Below, in pieces: positions 1 through 6,650 of a stretch of DNA of 8,323 bases. The stretch spans positions 1 to 8,323 of the forward strand of contig CATJZR010000126.1 in NCBI GenBank assembly GCA_949745625.1, in the 5' to 3' direction. The position numbers and the translations under genes are program-made. The DNA comes from an uncultured Eubacteriales bacterium (GTDB taxonomy: Bacteria; Bacillota; Clostridia; Christensenellales; Borkfalkiaceae). The notes below the pieces were generated by a model. That model had not been told where the DNA came from and made no database searches. It saw nothing but the letters and a program-made list of their open reading frames with translations. The first letter of the stretch is position 1; the number at the start of each line of letters is the position of its first letter.

Positions 1-100
1 CAAGTATTACTAAAGCATCTATAGCTTTGCTGTTTGCTTCAACCAGCTCTCTGTCGTCCTTTACTTTATCGGCAGTTTTTTTCTTTCTGAAAAAACACAT
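1..100 (-). CDS. Start of an unrecognised gene, cut by the left window edge
   Basis: An ATG at 98-100 opens a frame with no stop through 33 codons to the window edge. It begins MCFFRKKKTADKVKD and continues with a charged, probably helical stretch. An AGGAG ribosome binding site (complement of 110-114) lies nine bases upstream, inside the last codons of the SPFH gene. The two genes are separated by only four bases, so they are almost certainly co-transcribed and perhaps translationally coupled. The Cys-Phe-Phe start followed by a basic run could be a membrane-surface anchor, but that is a guess. I do not recognise the family, and too little is present to assign a function. In Bacillus the SPFH homologue YdjI sits with PspA and other membrane-stress genes, so a partner of the SPFH protein is possible. 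Confidence 0.6.
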   Translation of the reverse strand, partial: MCFFRKKKTADKVKDDRELVEANSKAIDALVIL

Positions 101-104
101 ATCT

Positions 105-1136
105 TTATTCTCCTTTAACAAGTTTTTTCCCGCAGTTAGCGCAGAAAACCGCGTCGTACGCGTTTGACTTTCCGCAATCGGGGCAAATTATGGGCTCTTT
201 ACTTACCCTCTTCCCGCAATGCGGGCAGAATTTATCCGCAGGACCGTATTCGAGACCGCAATTAGGACATTTGCTTTTTTCTGCACCGTTCTCTTTTGTA
301 CCTATAACCTTTAACACCTCGTAATAGGCGTTTTTATCCTGTAATTCGAGATTGCGAAGATATTTATCGCGTTCCCATTGCTTGTCGTCAAGACGCTCTA
401 TCTCGGCAAGATATTCTTTCAGCTTTTCCTGCTTTTTCCTTTCCGCCGCGGCATTTTCTATTGCCGCCATATCCTCGTCGCTCCAAACGAATTTTTTGAT
501 TATAAAGTTTTTTATGGCTACACCGTACTCGGCCTTGAATTTTTCGCTTAAAATTTCGCCTATCGTGTTACCTATTTGCAGCTTGTTGGCGTCGCACTGG
601 TCGTAGGTCAGCTTTTTGTCATTAAGGACTCGCAAAAATATATCGGTAAATAAGTTGACTACGATAGCTCTGAACATATCTCCGTATGCTTCCCTGTCAA
701 ACTCGTCCGCCGTAACCGCAGTCGTTTTATAAAACTGCAAAGCGTTATCCACGCATATATCGAATTCGCCGTTCGCCCCGACGGTTACAACACGATTGCT
801 TGCCTCGTCTCGAAAGGTAATTTTATTAGGCGTACCCCAGCAAATCGTTATTTTACCGTTTTTAGCCAAATAAATTACCTCGACCGAAAAACCCTTTTTC
901 CAGTTTTTAATCTCGCTTTTATCGTCGAATACGTTTACAGGGCCTTCCTCGTAATACCGTACGTCGCTACCGCCTTTAACTATTAAGGCATTATGTGATT
1001 GGGGTATTTCCACAAACGCATTTTTATCGGTAATTACATCCTTTATTTTTACGAATAACACCGAATTATCTTTGCTGTTTGCGTTGCAAAGGTTTTGGTC
1101 GAATTTGATTATCTGTTCTTTTTGCTTTGAAAACAT
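105..1136 (-). CDS. SPFH-domain protein with two C-terminal zinc ribbons (YdjI-like)
   Basis: A 343-residue protein. Residues ~25-225 have the character of an SPFH/band-7 domain of the 'virion core protein'/YdjI type, with alternating beta strands (FVEIPQSHNALIVKGG near 41-56) and then helices. Residues ~225-265 are highly charged and suit a coiled coil (AAAERKKQEKLKEYLAEIERL). The tail carries two treble-clef-like zinc ribbons: Cys290/293/304/307 and Cys318/321/332/335, each CPxCG-type. There is no signal peptide or membrane segment, so the protein is cytosolic or membrane-associated. Related Bacillus YdjI is part of a PspA-linked membrane-stress operon; the same role here is inference. The start is supported by GGAGGAG (complement of 1140-1146) just upstream and by a strong promoter at 1192-1220. 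It is divergent from an Xre regulator that probably controls it. Domain assignment is good; cellular role is open. Confidence 0.85.
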   Translation of the reverse strand: MFSKQKEQIIKFDQNLCNANSKDNSVLFVKIKDVITDKNAFVEIPQSHNALIVKGGSDVRYYEEGPVNVFDDKSEIKNWKKGFSVEVIYLAKNGKITICWGTPNKITFRDEASNRVVTVGANGEFDICVDNALQFYKTTAVTADEFDREAYGDMFRAIVVNLFTDIFLRVLNDKKLTYDQCDANKLQIGNTIGEILSEKFKAEYGVAIKNFIIKKFVWSDEDMAAIENAAAERKKQEKLKEYLAEIERLDDKQWERDKYLRNLELQDKNAYYEVLKVIGTKENGAEKSKCPNCGLEYGPADKFCPHCGKRVSKEPIICPDCGKSNAYDAVFCANCGKKLVKGE

Positions 1137-1191
1137 AAGCTCCTCCGTATAAGATTGTTGAAATTTTGCAAAACTATTTCATTTTGCAATA

Positions 1192-1220
1192 ATTTTATCA
1201 CATTACGACGCAATAGTCAA
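1192..1220 (-). promoter_or_regulatory. Promoter of the SPFH gene
   Basis: On the minus strand, TTGACT (complement of 1215-1220) is separated by exactly 17 bases from TAAAAT (complement of 1192-1197). Each hexamer matches the housekeeping sigma consensus at five of six positions. Transcription would start near 1185, inside the TATTTCATTTTG box at 1175-1186, leaving about 50 bases of leader before the ATG at 1136. Confidence 0.7.
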
Positions 1221-1235
1221 TAATATTATTTCATT

Positions 1236-1264
1236 TTGTGAGTTTCTGTTGCGTCCCGCATAAT
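1236..1264 (+). promoter_or_regulatory. Promoter of the Xre regulator gene
   Basis: TTGTGA (1236-1241) and CATAAT (1259-1264) are separated by 17 bases. They match the consensus hexamers at four and five positions. The start would fall near 1271, inside the ATTTCA...TGAAAT inverted repeat at 1269-1293, which would fit autorepression. A strong AAGGAG ribosome binding site follows at 1295-1300, eight bases before the ATG. It is weaker than the divergent SPFH promoter. Confidence 0.5.
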
Positions 1265-1308
1265 AGTTATTTCATTTAGTGGTAAACTGAAATTAAGGAG
1301 TTTAACTT

Positions 1309-1647
1309 ATGTTTTCTATCCGGCTTAAAGAACTGAGACAAAAGAATAATCTTTCGCAAAAAGAGTTTGCCGAAATGTTAAAAGTTTCTACCGGTACAGT
1401 AGGAAATTGGGAAGTAGGCTTACGCGAGCCCGACTTTAAAATGCTGATAAAAATCGCCGATATTTTTAACGTCCCGTGCGATTATATTCTCGACAGATTC
1501 GATAATGACGCCCCGAAACGCACTTCTGTCAGCGCCATTGAAGAGGAAATGCTTTCCGAATTCCGCAGCGTTGGCAAAAAGCTTGGCACCGACGGACAAA
1601 AAGCAATTATTTCAATAACAAAAATTCTGCACGAAAACCACCGCTGA
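1309..1647 (+). CDS. Xre-family helix-turn-helix transcriptional regulator
   Basis: A 112-residue DNA-binding protein. Residues ~4-60 form a classical HTH_3/Cro-CI domain: LKELRQKNNLSQKEFAEML, then the recognition helix around STGTVGNWEVG, then REPDFKMLIKIADIFNVPCDYIL, which is diagnostic of this family. Residues ~75-110 (ATP-independent, no sensory motif seen) form a short helical tail that could serve dimerisation. The ATG is preceded by AAGGAG at a spacing of eight bases, and no better upstream start exists. The gene is divergent from the SPFH gene, and three TATTTCATTT boxes lie across both promoters. Local repression of the pair and of itself is therefore the simplest model. No ligand or signal can be read from the sequence. 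A bidirectional terminator follows ten bases after the stop. Confidence 0.92.
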   Translation: MFSIRLKELRQKNNLSQKEFAEMLKVSTGTVGNWEVGLREPDFKMLIKIADIFNVPCDYILDRFDNDAPKRTSVSAIEEEMLSEFRSVGKKLGTDGQKAIISITKILHENHR

Positions 1648-1656
1648 ATTACACGC

Positions 1657-1698
1657 AAAAAGGCTATGCCGCTCTAATGAACAGGCATAGCCTTTTTT
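1657..1698. terminator. Bidirectional rho-independent terminator
   Basis: A perfect 9-bp stem, GGCTATGCC (1662-1670) with GGCATAGCC (1684-1692), encloses a 13-base loop. It is followed by six T on the plus strand (1693-1698) and flanked by five A at 1657-1661, which become a U-tract on the minus strand. It lies between the converging Xre gene (stop at 1647) and acetyltransferase gene (stop at 1725) and should end both transcripts. Confidence 0.9.
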
Positions 1699-1724
1699 AT
1701 ATAAATAAAATTTTGTTAAGCTGT

Positions 1725-2243
1725 TTAAATATTCGCAGTATAATCCGCACGCGTTATTTTATATTCCGTTATTTCTCCGCGTCCGCTTGGCTTAAACCCG
1801 ACGTTTAAATGAGCTTTTACTGCCGCTACACGCGTATCCTCGAATTCGTTTACTACCGTGTCAGCGCCCATTGCTTCAAAAGCCTGCCGCAAAAGCAGCT
1901 TCAACGCCTGCTTTGCATAACCTTTCCCGCGGTGACTTGCCTCGATTACAATGCCCATACCGTAGCAATTCCCGTTCCCGATTTTCCGAAGATTTACTTC
2001 ACCGACAAACCCCACGTCCGCTACGGCGATATACGCGTAAAACCTTTCTTCGCGACCCATAAACGCATTAAACCATTGCCGCCATTCGCTTTCGGGAAAT
2101 TTAATGCAGCCCGTTTCGTCGTCGTAGCCCTCGAATCCGAGATTGTAATGCGCATTGTATTTCATCGTATCGGGGTCGCTTAAAATCTTACTGCGGTAAT
2201 TCAATTCTTCAAATTGCGGAATGTGCAAATAAACTTCACTCAT
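1725..2243 (-). CDS. GNAT-family N-acetyltransferase
   Basis: A 172-residue acetyl-CoA-dependent acetyltransferase. The GNAT core is visible. A beta-strand stretch FYAYIAVADVGFVGEVNL (68-85) is followed by motif A, with the pyrophosphate-binding loop RGKGYA (105-110) and the helix KQALKLLLRQAFEAMGA. The C-terminal part has VKAHLNVGFKPSGR (142-155), the usual 'N/H..GF' acetyl-CoA/substrate region. The N-terminus (YLHIPQFEELNYRSKILSD) and GYDDETGCIKFPESEW resemble the RimJ/RimL-like clostridial GNATs. The substrate cannot be told. The ATG at 2241-2243 overlaps the end of the preceding dehydratase-like gene by eight bases (ATGAGTGA), and a purine-rich GAGAGAG serves as ribosome binding site. The gene is therefore translationally coupled and the last of the operon. 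No targeting signal is seen. Confidence 0.9.
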   Translation of the reverse strand: MSEVYLHIPQFEELNYRSKILSDPDTMKYNAHYNLGFEGYDDETGCIKFPESEWRQWFNAFMGREERFYAYIAVADVGFVGEVNLRKIGNGNCYGMGIVIEASHRGKGYAKQALKLLLRQAFEAMGADTVVNEFEDTRVAAVKAHLNVGFKPSGRGEITEYKITRADYTANI

Positions 2244-3492
2244 TCAAATTCTCTCTCGCGGTAGCAAGCATAAGCTTTATACGGTTTTCCTGATTGACCT
2301 TGGTTGCCGACGGGTCATAGTCCACTGCGACGATATTTTCGTCCTTGTATAAATTTTTAAGCGTGCGTATCGCCCCCTTGCCCGCAACGTGGTTGGGCAG
2401 ACAGCCGAACGGCTGTGCGCACACTATATTTTTTACGCCCGTTTCGGCAAACGCAGCCATTTCCGCGGGAATCAACCAGCCCTCACCCATCTTAACGCCC
2501 TGATTTAACACCTTATCCGCACAGCTTCTCAAATGTTCGAAATCGTGCACGGGCGTGAAATTACCGTCGCTTTTGAACTGCTCTATTATTTTGCGCTGCA
2601 TTTTGTACAGTCGGTTATAAAAAATCTTGTACGCCCACGCTTTAATCGCTCCGTGTCCGTAAAGGCGTCTGTCGTTCACCACGTTTATTATGCAGTACAT
2701 CGCAAAATCCATCATGGGCGGCATAACCGGCTCGCAATTCTCTGACATGAGAAACTCTTCAAGTCTGTTATTGCCCAATCGGGAATACTTAACATATATT
2801 TCGCCGACCACGCCGACGCGCACCTTTTTTTCGGTGCAACGCTTTACCGCCGCAAACGCTTTGATTATTTTTTCGTTTATCTTAGCGTACCTTTTATATC
2901 TGCCGCTCTTGTATTGCTCGGTTACGAAATCAATCATTTCGTCGCGTACCCTGTCCGACTCGCCCGCCTCGGTTTCGTAGGGGCGGGTCTGATTGTAACA
3001 CCACATAATACTGTCGCAGTAAAAGACCGAATACAGAATTTTAACAAACAGCTTCAATGTTAAATCGAAGCACGAATCCTTTTCAAGTCCCGAAATATTT
3101 ACCGACACAACCGGCACCTGCGGGAATTCGGAATAGATAGCCTTTTTCACAAGCGGCATATAGTTTGACGCGCGACATCCGCCACCCGTCTGCGTAATCA
3201 GCAATGCGGTGTGCGCCAAATCGTACTTACCGCTTTTAAGCGCGTCGATATACTGCCCTACCACACAAAGACAGGGATAACACGTATCGTTATGAACGTG
3301 CTTCAACCCCTCGTCAATGACAGCGCGGCTGTCGTTTTTCAACACCTCGACGTCATACCCTTCAAGCTTTATTACTTCCTGTATAAGTAGAAAATGCCAG
3401 CTAAGCATATCGGGAATGAGTATTTTGTGTGTCTTTTTCATAGACTTGTCCCACTTGGGATAGTCGTTTGTATAGTCGGTTAATTTTTTCAT
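2236..3492 (-). CDS. 2-hydroxyacyl-CoA dehydratase-like (activase-associated) protein, stand-alone C-terminal module
   Basis: A 418-residue protein matching the C-terminal third of the fused 'acyl-CoA dehydratase activase-related' proteins of Clostridia. Visible landmarks are NDTCYPCLCVVGQYIDALKSG (from residue 68; Cys71, 74, 76), ITQTGGGCRASNY (Cys106), and CAQPFGCLPNHVAGKG (358-373; Cys358, Cys364). The end is VAVDYDPSATKVNQENRIKLML. The conserved cysteines suggest Fe-S cluster ligands, as in the 2-hydroxyglutaryl-CoA dehydratase family; the reaction and substrate are unknown. The protein begins close to where the linker of fused homologues would precede MKKxxxIL (here MKKTHKIL at 18-25). 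It is thus a natural or recent split of that protein. The start is uncertain: neither ATG at 3492 nor Met18 has a clear Shine-Dalgarno sequence, and the leader is very A/T-rich. It follows the activase gene by 166 bases and overlaps the acetyltransferase gene. Confidence 0.85.
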   Translation of the reverse strand: MKKLTDYTNDYPKWDKSMKKTHKILIPDMLSWHFLLIQEVIKLEGYDVEVLKNDSRAVIDEGLKHVHNDTCYPCLCVVGQYIDALKSGKYDLAHTALLITQTGGGCRASNYMPLVKKAIYSEFPQVPVVSVNISGLEKDSCFDLTLKLFVKILYSVFYCDSIMWCYNQTRPYETEAGESDRVRDEMIDFVTEQYKSGRYKRYAKINEKIIKAFAAVKRCTEKKVRVGVVGEIYVKYSRLGNNRLEEFLMSENCEPVMPPMMDFAMYCIINVVNDRRLYGHGAIKAWAYKIFYNRLYKMQRKIIEQFKSDGNFTPVHDFEHLRSCADKVLNQGVKMGEGWLIPAEMAAFAETGVKNIVCAQPFGCLPNHVAGKGAIRTLKNLYKDENIVAVDYDPSATKVNQENRIKLMLATARENLNE

Positions 3493-3531
3493 ATCGTTAA
3501 AATTAATTATTATTTTAAAGTCGCCACGGCG

Positions 3532-3562
3532 CTGCTATACGGTAACGTGATATATACAGCAG
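3532..3562 (-). other. Hairpin in the gap between the activase and dehydratase-like genes
   Basis: On the minus-strand transcript CUGCUGUA (complement of 3555-3562) can pair with UAUAGCAG (complement of 3532-3539) over eight positions, one of them a G-U wobble. On the plus strand that position would be an A-C mismatch, so the structure favours the transcribed strand. No U-tract follows, so it is not an intrinsic terminator. It could be an RNA-processing or stability element, or chance. The rest of the 3493-3658 gap holds no gene that I can support. Confidence 0.3.
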
Positions 3563-3658
3563 GGCAAAACGCGTGAACCTTTGTGCAATGAGTTTACAAG
3601 GACATACACGATTAAGCAAAACGCAGCGCAACGCCGCTATGCGAAGTAAATATGCAGT

Positions 3659-6562
3659 TTATTTTTCTATCGCAGCCAGCATACTTCTCAGCCTTATCTT
3701 CACTACACCGAGATTGTTTATTTCGTCAATTTTTATTTGGGTATACAGCTTGCCGTTCTTTTCGAGTATCGCACGCACCTCGTCAGTGGTAATCGCGTCT
3801 AATCCGCAGCCGAACGAGACGAGCTGTACTAAATTTACGTTTTCGGTTTTAGATGCGAAGTCCGCGGCACGGTAAAGCCGAGCGTGATAAGTCCACTGGT
3901 TCAGTACGTTGACCTTCACCTCGTCGCCCTTATCGAACACACTGTCCTCGGACAGTACCGCAATATTCAAAGATGTTAGCAGCTTGTTTATTCCGTGATT
4001 TATTTCGTTATCGAGATGGTAAGGTCTTCCCGCAAGTATAATAACCTGCCTGCCCTCTTCACGGGCGCGGGCAAGTATTTTGTCTGCGCGGCGGCAAACG
4101 TCGGCGTGATAGTTTTCAAGCGCAGAAAAACCTACATCCAGTGCATTTCTGACCGCACGCTTTTTTACCCCGTACTTTTTTAATGCCGAATAAAGCTTTT
4201 TTACGGCATTGTCGCGCGCATTCAAATCGAGATACGGCATTAAAAAGTTGTCGTCGGAAAGCCTATCGTTGTTTGCCTTCAACAGCTCGGGATAATACGC
4301 CACGACGGGACAGTTATAGTGATTAACGGAACAGTGCTCGTCTAAATTGTAGCTTTCGCATGGCATAAAAATGAAGTCCACTCCACTGTCCAGCAAGCTC
4401 TCTATATGTCCGTGAATAAGCTTTGCCGGATAACACGCGGTATCCGAAGCGACAGTATGCTGACCTTTGAAATAAAGATTACGGGAGGATTTTTCGCTCA
4501 GCACAACCTCGAAACCCAAACTCTCGAAAAAGCTTGCCCAAAGCGGAAGCTGCTCGTACATACCGAGTTGAAGCGGCAATCCGACCTTGTATTTTCCTTT
4601 CGTGCCCTTGACCGCTTCAAGCAGCCTTTGCTGTTTATACGTATATATGTCGAGGTCGCAATTCGCAGGCTTCAACCCCGCTCCGCGCTCGCACTTGTTC
4701 CCTGATATAAACCTTCTGCCGTCGCCAAAGCCGATAATGTTTATATTACAGTTCGACGTACAGCCGTGGCAGTTCGACGACCGCGATGTATACGTAAAGC
4801 TTTCAAGTTGCTCCGCACCGATAAGCGAGCTTGCGGCGGAAGCCTTTTCCTTTGCATACAGCGCCGCGCCGAATGCGCCCATAAGTCCCGCAATACCGGG
4901 ACGGGTAACAAGCTTGCCTGTCTCTTGCTCAAACGCGCGTAAAACCGCGTCGTTCAAAAAAGTGCCGCCTTGAACAACTATGTTATCGCCAAGCTCTGAT
5001 GCATTCGCCGCCCTTATTACCTTATAGACAGCGTTTTTTACTATTGCCGACGAAAGACCTGCGGAAATATCGTCCACCCCAGCGCCCTCTTTCTGCGCCT
5101 GCTTTACCGCGCTGTTCATAAATACCGTACAGCGCGAACCCAACTCTACGGGATGCCGAGCAAACAGCCCCTGCTGCGAGAATATGTCTATGTCCATTCC
5201 CATTGCCTTGGCAAAAGTCTGAATGAACGAGCCGCAGCCAGACGAACACGCCTCGTTAAGCATAATCGAATCAATCGCGCCGTTCTTGATTTTAAAGCAC
5301 TTTATATCCTGCCCGCCTATATCGATAATGAAATCGACATCGGGATTGAAATGCAGCGCAGCTTTGAAATGCGCTACCGTTTCTACGATTCCGAAATCGG
5401 CACACAGAGCGCTTTTTATAAGGTCCTCGCCGTAACCCGTAACAGCGCAGGCGCGTATATTCAGTCTGCCGCCGCCAAGCGCGTAAATTTCTTTAAGTTT
5501 TTTGATTACCACATCCAGCGGCTGACCGTTGTTTGATTGATAATGCGAATACAGTATCTTACAGTCGGGTGTAATAAGTATAAGCTTAGTGGTGGTCGAG
5601 CCCGAATCTATACCGAGATAGCAGTCGCCCGAATAGCTGTGCACATCGGCAAATTGCAGGTCTGTCGCGCGGTGTCTCTTTACGAATTCCGCGTACTCTT
5701 CCTTGCTTGAAAACAGCGGCGCGCCCGTCTCTATACCGTCACCGTCATTCACGTTTTCAAGCAGCGAAATTATTTCGTCAATGCTTTTAACCTTCTGCCC
5801 TGCGGAACCCAGCGCAGCGCCTATCGCCATAAAATGGGGGGCGTTTTCGGGGAACACGGCGTTTTCGTCCGACAGCTTTAAAGTGTCCTTAAACGCTTTT
5901 CTAAGTCCCTTAAAAAAATACAAAGGCCCGCCGAGGAAAAGCACCTTGCCCTTGATACGGCGCCCCTGCGCAAGCCCCGAAACGGTCTGGTCTACGACCG
6001 CCTGAAAAATCGATGCGGAAATATCTTCCTTGCGCACCCCCTGATTTATCAACGGCTGAATATCGGATTTCGCAAATACACCGCAGCGCGAAGCTATCGG
6101 GTAAATTTTCTCGGCTTTCAACGCATACTCATCCATTTGAGTAACCGAAATATTCAAAAGCGTAGCCATCTGGTCGATAAACGCACCCGTACCCCCCGCG
6201 CAACTGCCGTTCATTCGCTGTTCGGTACCGCCTGTTATGAATATGATTTTGGCGTCCTCGCCGCCAAGCTCGACAGCCGCGTCAGCGTCCGGATAAAACC
6301 TGCGAATAGCAATAAAGGCAGACTGAACCTCCTGCACGAAATTCAGTCCGCTCCTTTCGGAAAGTCCCAGTCCTGCGCTACCCGTTATGCTTACCGCAAA
6401 ATCCCCGCCGAACTTTTTGCGCACCGCTTTAAGCTCTTTAAGCACCGTTTCCTTTATGCACGCGTAATGACGCACGTAGGACTTGTATAATATTTTTTCA
6501 CCGTCGAGCGCCGCGACCTTAACTGTCGTCGAGCCGACGTCTATACCGAGAAGTTTCGCCAT
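3659..6562 (-). CDS. Double-ASKHA acyl-CoA dehydratase activase with DUF2229 Fe-S module
   Basis: A 967-residue protein with three parts. ASKHA (BadF/BadG/BcrA/BcrD) domain 1, ~1-255, has GIDVGSTTVKVA (6-17), ELGGEDAK (98-105), NGSCAGGTGAF (Cys121) and ASRCGVFAKSD (Cys160). ASKHA domain 2, ~312-570, has GIDSGSTTTKL, DIGGQD, NEACSSGCGSF (Cys439, 443) and GSRCTVF (Cys478). In HgdC-type activases the first and last of these cysteines bind a [4Fe-4S] cluster between subunits. A DUF2229-type region, ~590-967, has CHGCTSNC (598-605), ACYPAKLIHGH (Cys710), MPCESY (Cys735), YNCPVV (Cys751), LAGRPYH, NQWTYHARLY and SFGCGLDA (Cys919). The expected role is ATP-driven transfer of low-potential electrons to a dehydratase or double-cubane type cluster; the substrate is unknown. 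It probably acts with the next gene, usually fused to it. The ATG is preceded by a weak GGA and by a strong promoter at 6593-6621. Confidence 0.9.
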   Translation of the reverse strand: MAKLLGIDVGSTTVKVAALDGEKILYKSYVRHYACIKETVLKELKAVRKKFGGDFAVSITGSAGLGLSERSGLNFVQEVQSAFIAIRRFYPDADAAVELGGEDAKIIFITGGTEQRMNGSCAGGTGAFIDQMATLLNISVTQMDEYALKAEKIYPIASRCGVFAKSDIQPLINQGVRKEDISASIFQAVVDQTVSGLAQGRRIKGKVLFLGGPLYFFKGLRKAFKDTLKLSDENAVFPENAPHFMAIGAALGSAGQKVKSIDEIISLLENVNDGDGIETGAPLFSSKEEYAEFVKRHRATDLQFADVHSYSGDCYLGIDSGSTTTKLILITPDCKILYSHYQSNNGQPLDVVIKKLKEIYALGGGRLNIRACAVTGYGEDLIKSALCADFGIVETVAHFKAALHFNPDVDFIIDIGGQDIKCFKIKNGAIDSIMLNEACSSGCGSFIQTFAKAMGMDIDIFSQQGLFARHPVELGSRCTVFMNSAVKQAQKEGAGVDDISAGLSSAIVKNAVYKVIRAANASELGDNIVVQGGTFLNDAVLRAFEQETGKLVTRPGIAGLMGAFGAALYAKEKASAASSLIGAEQLESFTYTSRSSNCHGCTSNCNINIIGFGDGRRFISGNKCERGAGLKPANCDLDIYTYKQQRLLEAVKGTKGKYKVGLPLQLGMYEQLPLWASFFESLGFEVVLSEKSSRNLYFKGQHTVASDTACYPAKLIHGHIESLLDSGVDFIFMPCESYNLDEHCSVNHYNCPVVAYYPELLKANNDRLSDDNFLMPYLDLNARDNAVKKLYSALKKYGVKKRAVRNALDVGFSALENYHADVCRRADKILARAREEGRQVIILAGRPYHLDNEINHGINKLLTSLNIAVLSEDSVFDKGDEVKVNVLNQWTYHARLYRAADFASKTENVNLVQLVSFGCGLDAITTDEVRAILEKNGKLYTQIKIDEINNLGVVKIRLRSMLAAIEK

Positions 6563-6592
6563 TATTAATCCGACAATGTTTTTATTTTCATT

Positions 6593-6621
6593 ATTATATC
6601 ATTAAATTGCCGAATTTTCAA
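6593..6621 (-). promoter_or_regulatory. Promoter of the activase operon
   Basis: On the minus strand TTGAAA (complement of 6616-6621) is followed after exactly 17 bases by TATAAT (complement of 6593-6598). The -10 is a perfect consensus and the -35 matches five of six. Transcription would start near 6587, about 25 bases before the ATG. The -35 box lies only three bases past the stop codon (6624-6626) of the truncated frame beside the recombinase gene. Confidence 0.75.
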
Positions 6622-6650
6622 ATTTATTGTTGTGAAAATATTGTAAATTT
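6620..6650. repeat. AAATTTA/TAAATTT inverted repeat upstream of the activase promoter
   Basis: AAATTTA (6620-6626) and TAAATTT (6644-6650) are perfect inverted copies around a 17-base centre that includes TTGTGAAAATATTGTAA. The left arm touches the -35 box. This could be a regulator site, but the arms are A/T only and lie partly in a remnant coding frame. Chance is quite possible. Confidence 0.2.

Larger units (their letters stand above)
1175..1279. repeat. Three TATTTCATTT direct repeats, likely operators
   Basis: TATTTCATTTTG occurs at 1175-1186 and 1227-1238, and TATTTCATTTAG at 1268-1279. The first two copies are identical over 12 bases, and the third differs at one position. Copy-to-copy offsets are 52 and 41 bases, close to five and four helical turns, so all three would face the same side of the DNA. 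Copy 1 covers the predicted start of the SPFH transcript. Copy 2 lies between the two promoters and touches the -35 box of the Xre promoter. Copy 3 covers the predicted start of the Xre transcript. Two copies are half of an inverted repeat. TGAAAT (1159-1164) faces ATTTCA (1176-1181), and ATTTCA (1269-1274) faces TGAAAT (1288-1293). This is the arrangement expected of a dimeric Xre repressor. Binding itself is inferred. Confidence 0.6.

Noticed and set aside
3493..3658. An intrinsic terminator separating the activase and dehydratase-like genes
   Set aside because: The hairpins there are not followed by a U-tract on the transcribed strand, so read-through of the operon is more likely.
3515..3661. 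A stop-free 47-codon extension in the same frame beyond the TAA of the 967-residue gene, suggesting readthrough or a recent nonsense mutation joining it to the next gene
   Set aside because: The extension ends in another stop before the 418-residue gene and is out of frame with it. Its Leu/Arg-rich peptide does not look like the linker of fused homologues. A run of this length is expected by chance about one time in ten.
3659..6562. Many long plus-strand reading frames opposite the activase and recombinase genes (for example 5153-5536 and 7160-7636)
   Set aside because: They are antisense shadows of genes with clear domain matches. They lack ribosome binding sites and show no recognisable protein features.
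6629..6648. TTGTGAAAATATTGTAA as a Rex or FNR/CRP-type regulator site before the activase promoter
   Set aside because: Only one half resembles a known site, the second half is not its inverted copy, and the bases also encode the tail of the severed gene.
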